Source: a virus. From it: a DNA stretch of 45,569 bases. The notes beneath the pieces were generated by a model, which searched no databases, was not told the DNA's origin, and saw nothing but the letters and a program-made list of their open reading frames with translations. The translations under genes and the position numbers were made by a program. Location: positions 1 to 45,569 of the IMG/VR virus record IMGVR_UViG_3300012362_000004; one strand, 5' to 3'. Positions 44,647 through 45,569 of this stretch are shown here, piece after piece; the stretch's first letter is position 1, and every line of letters starts with the position of its first letter.

Positions 44647-44675
44647 AATATAGCACACGAATGGGAGACGTGCAA
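44647..44675 (-). promoter_or_regulatory. early-type promoter
   Basis: TTGCAC at 44670-44675, 17 bp ending TTCGTGTGC, TATATT at 44647-44652. Same elements as the promoter at 27990-28018. Confidence 0.85.
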
Positions 44676-44692
44676 CTATTTTCAGAAAATAG
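44676..44692. repeat. 17-bp palindrome, copy 20 (CTATTTTCAGAAAATAG)
   Basis: Directly after the stop at 44693-44695 and against the -35. Perfectly palindromic, though its inner arms differ from the consensus. Confidence 0.75.
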
Positions 44693-45569
44693 TCAAGAGG
44701 AGCCCAGGACATGCTTGACGATAGCGGCGGCATCCGGGTGCAGCTTGCCGAAGTCGGGATGCTTGCTGATCGCGTAGGATTCCGCAACCAGCTCCTGCTT
44801 GTTGTAGGCGGCATACCAGCTGACGCCGGCCTTGACGGTCGCCTTCTGGCCCGCGTTCGCGAGCACGTCTTCTGCCCGACTGGCTTGCTCGGGCGTCTCC
44901 AGGGAGTGGCCGACCTCGTGAGCGTATACGCCCACCGTGTGATCTGCATAGAACTCAGGCACGCTGCCAGCCTTGTCCTGGCCGACCACCTTAGCAACCT
45001 GCGTCTCCGGCCGAAACTTTGGCTCTGGGTTAATGACGATATGCCCGAACCTCTTATTCCACTGGCCGCCCATGTCTTCAGAGTCCTCGTCTTTTATCGG
45101 CTTCCTAATGATGACTGGCACCGCTGGCAGGCCGTGCTCGCTTCTAGCCCGCTCTACCGCGTCCACTACCTTAGCGACCTGTTCCTTGGTACCCTGAGTA
45201 CCGCGCAGCTTCTTGGTCCAGTTCTTGACAAAACCCTCGCGGGTCATGCCTTCCTTCCAGCCGTGACTCTTCTCGAAGGTATCGGCCATAGCGTTCACTA
45301 TGTCGGCCGTCTTGTGCAGGATCGTGGCCTTGCTGACAGCACCGCCGCCAGTGCTGCTGTCGCCGCACGGTACAAACTGGCCTCCTTCGGGCTCGCCCGC
45401 CGGCACGCGGCACGCCTCTTTGGTCGTCTTCAGCCGGTCTAATTCTACCGGATGCTCAGCCAGCCAGCCGGCCAGCGCCTCCTGCACCTGGCGGACTAGT
45501 TGCTCACCCTCGTGCTGGACCTGTTCGGCCGTCAGCTCGATCTCGACCGACTTGCCGACGCCGAGCAGC
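44693..45569 (-). CDS. head-type protein with RVPAG linker and HExxH metallopeptidase (5' end outside window)
   Basis: The frame is open to the window edge (27 codons beyond the GTG at 45487), so the true start lies to the right. The visible part has 'LAGWLAEHPVELDRLKTTKE', then linker ACRVPAGEPEGGQFVPCG, a helical region, 'IIRKPIKDEDSEDMGGQWNK', and a zincin core VYAHEVGHSLETPEQASRAE with a later 'KQELVAESYAISKHPDF' that may give the third zinc ligand. The N-terminal context recalls a portal or MuF-type protein. It is the third HExxH domain behind this linker in the window. Confidence 0.75.
   Translation of the reverse strand, partial: LLGVGKSVEIELTAEQVQHEGEQLVRQVQEALAGWLAEHPVELDRLKTTKEACRVPAGEPEGGQFVPCGDSSTGGGAVSKATILHKTADIVNAMADTFEKSHGWKEGMTREGFVKNWTKKLRGTQGTKEQVAKVVDAVERARSEHGLPAVPVIIRKPIKDEDSEDMGGQWNKRFGHIVINPEPKFRPETQVAKVVGQDKAGSVPEFYADHTVGVYAHEVGHSLETPEQASRAEDVLANAGQKATVKAGVSWYAAYNKQELVAESYAISKHPDFGKLHPDAAAIVKHVLGSS

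Noticed and set aside
1696-44692. Palindromes as transcription terminators
   Set aside because: The stems are AT-rich with a one-base centre and no T-tract; true terminators (3109, 26488) look quite different.
1-45569. Insertion sequence or integrase-based element
   Set aside because: No transposase or recombinase motifs and no terminal repeats with target duplications were found.

Overview
The window is a continuous stretch of a tailed double-stranded DNA phage genome (siphovirus-like, HK97 capsid lineage) with high GC and very dense gene packing. All genes but one lie on the minus strand, so the text below reads from right to left. There is no rRNA, recognisable tRNA, integrase or transposase. 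Several small proteins (the 'RHC..LCW.CY.TPGVRD' zinc protein, the 'W.QT...F.QV' protein, and the methyltransferase paired with an SNF2-like helicase) resemble families I recall from planctomycetes such as Gemmata and their mobile elements. A planctomycete host is therefore a weak guess. Promoters are sigma70-like.

Right part (45569-26634) is mostly small accessory and nucleic-acid genes in short operons. Each operon starts from a shared promoter type: a -35 near TTGCAC/TTGACx, 17 bp, and an extended -10 TGTGCTATxxT. A 5'-truncated metallopeptidase-carrying head-type protein sits at the right edge. It is followed by a gene with a long structured leader, a cluster of small zinc proteins (three carry in-frame UGA codons), a DNA methyltransferase, a leaderless 1286-residue helicase carrying an intein, a uracil-DNA-glycosylase-like protein, a string of 4-nt-overlapping small genes, and the minor head protein (MuF domain with ADP-ribosyltransferase-like and metallopeptidase modules). 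Then come a second metallopeptidase gene, an AT-rich CRISPR-like patch, a tiny lipoprotein and more small genes.

At 26623-26488 a strong promoter is followed at once by an intrinsic terminator, in front of the late operon. The late operon (26439-1) holds a small structural protein, prohead protease, major capsid protein, a group of small membrane proteins with a PAS-domain protein, a glycosyltransferase, three glycine-rich adhesin-like proteins, two adjacent repeat proteins with about 35 copies of a 32-36-residue unit, connector, head-closure and tail-joining proteins, tail tube, tail assembly chaperones and the tape measure protein, which runs off the left edge. The only plus-strand gene, a primase-polymerase (5441-6685), sits inside this operon.

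The most unusual signal is a 17-bp palindrome, consensus CTATTAACNGTTAATAG, found about 20 times across the window. Most copies lie on or within a few bases of a stop codon. Seven copies directly abut the -35 of a promoter. This looks like a phage-wide operator or boundary element. No DNA-binding partner can be named from this window. Portal and terminase are expected beyond the right edge.
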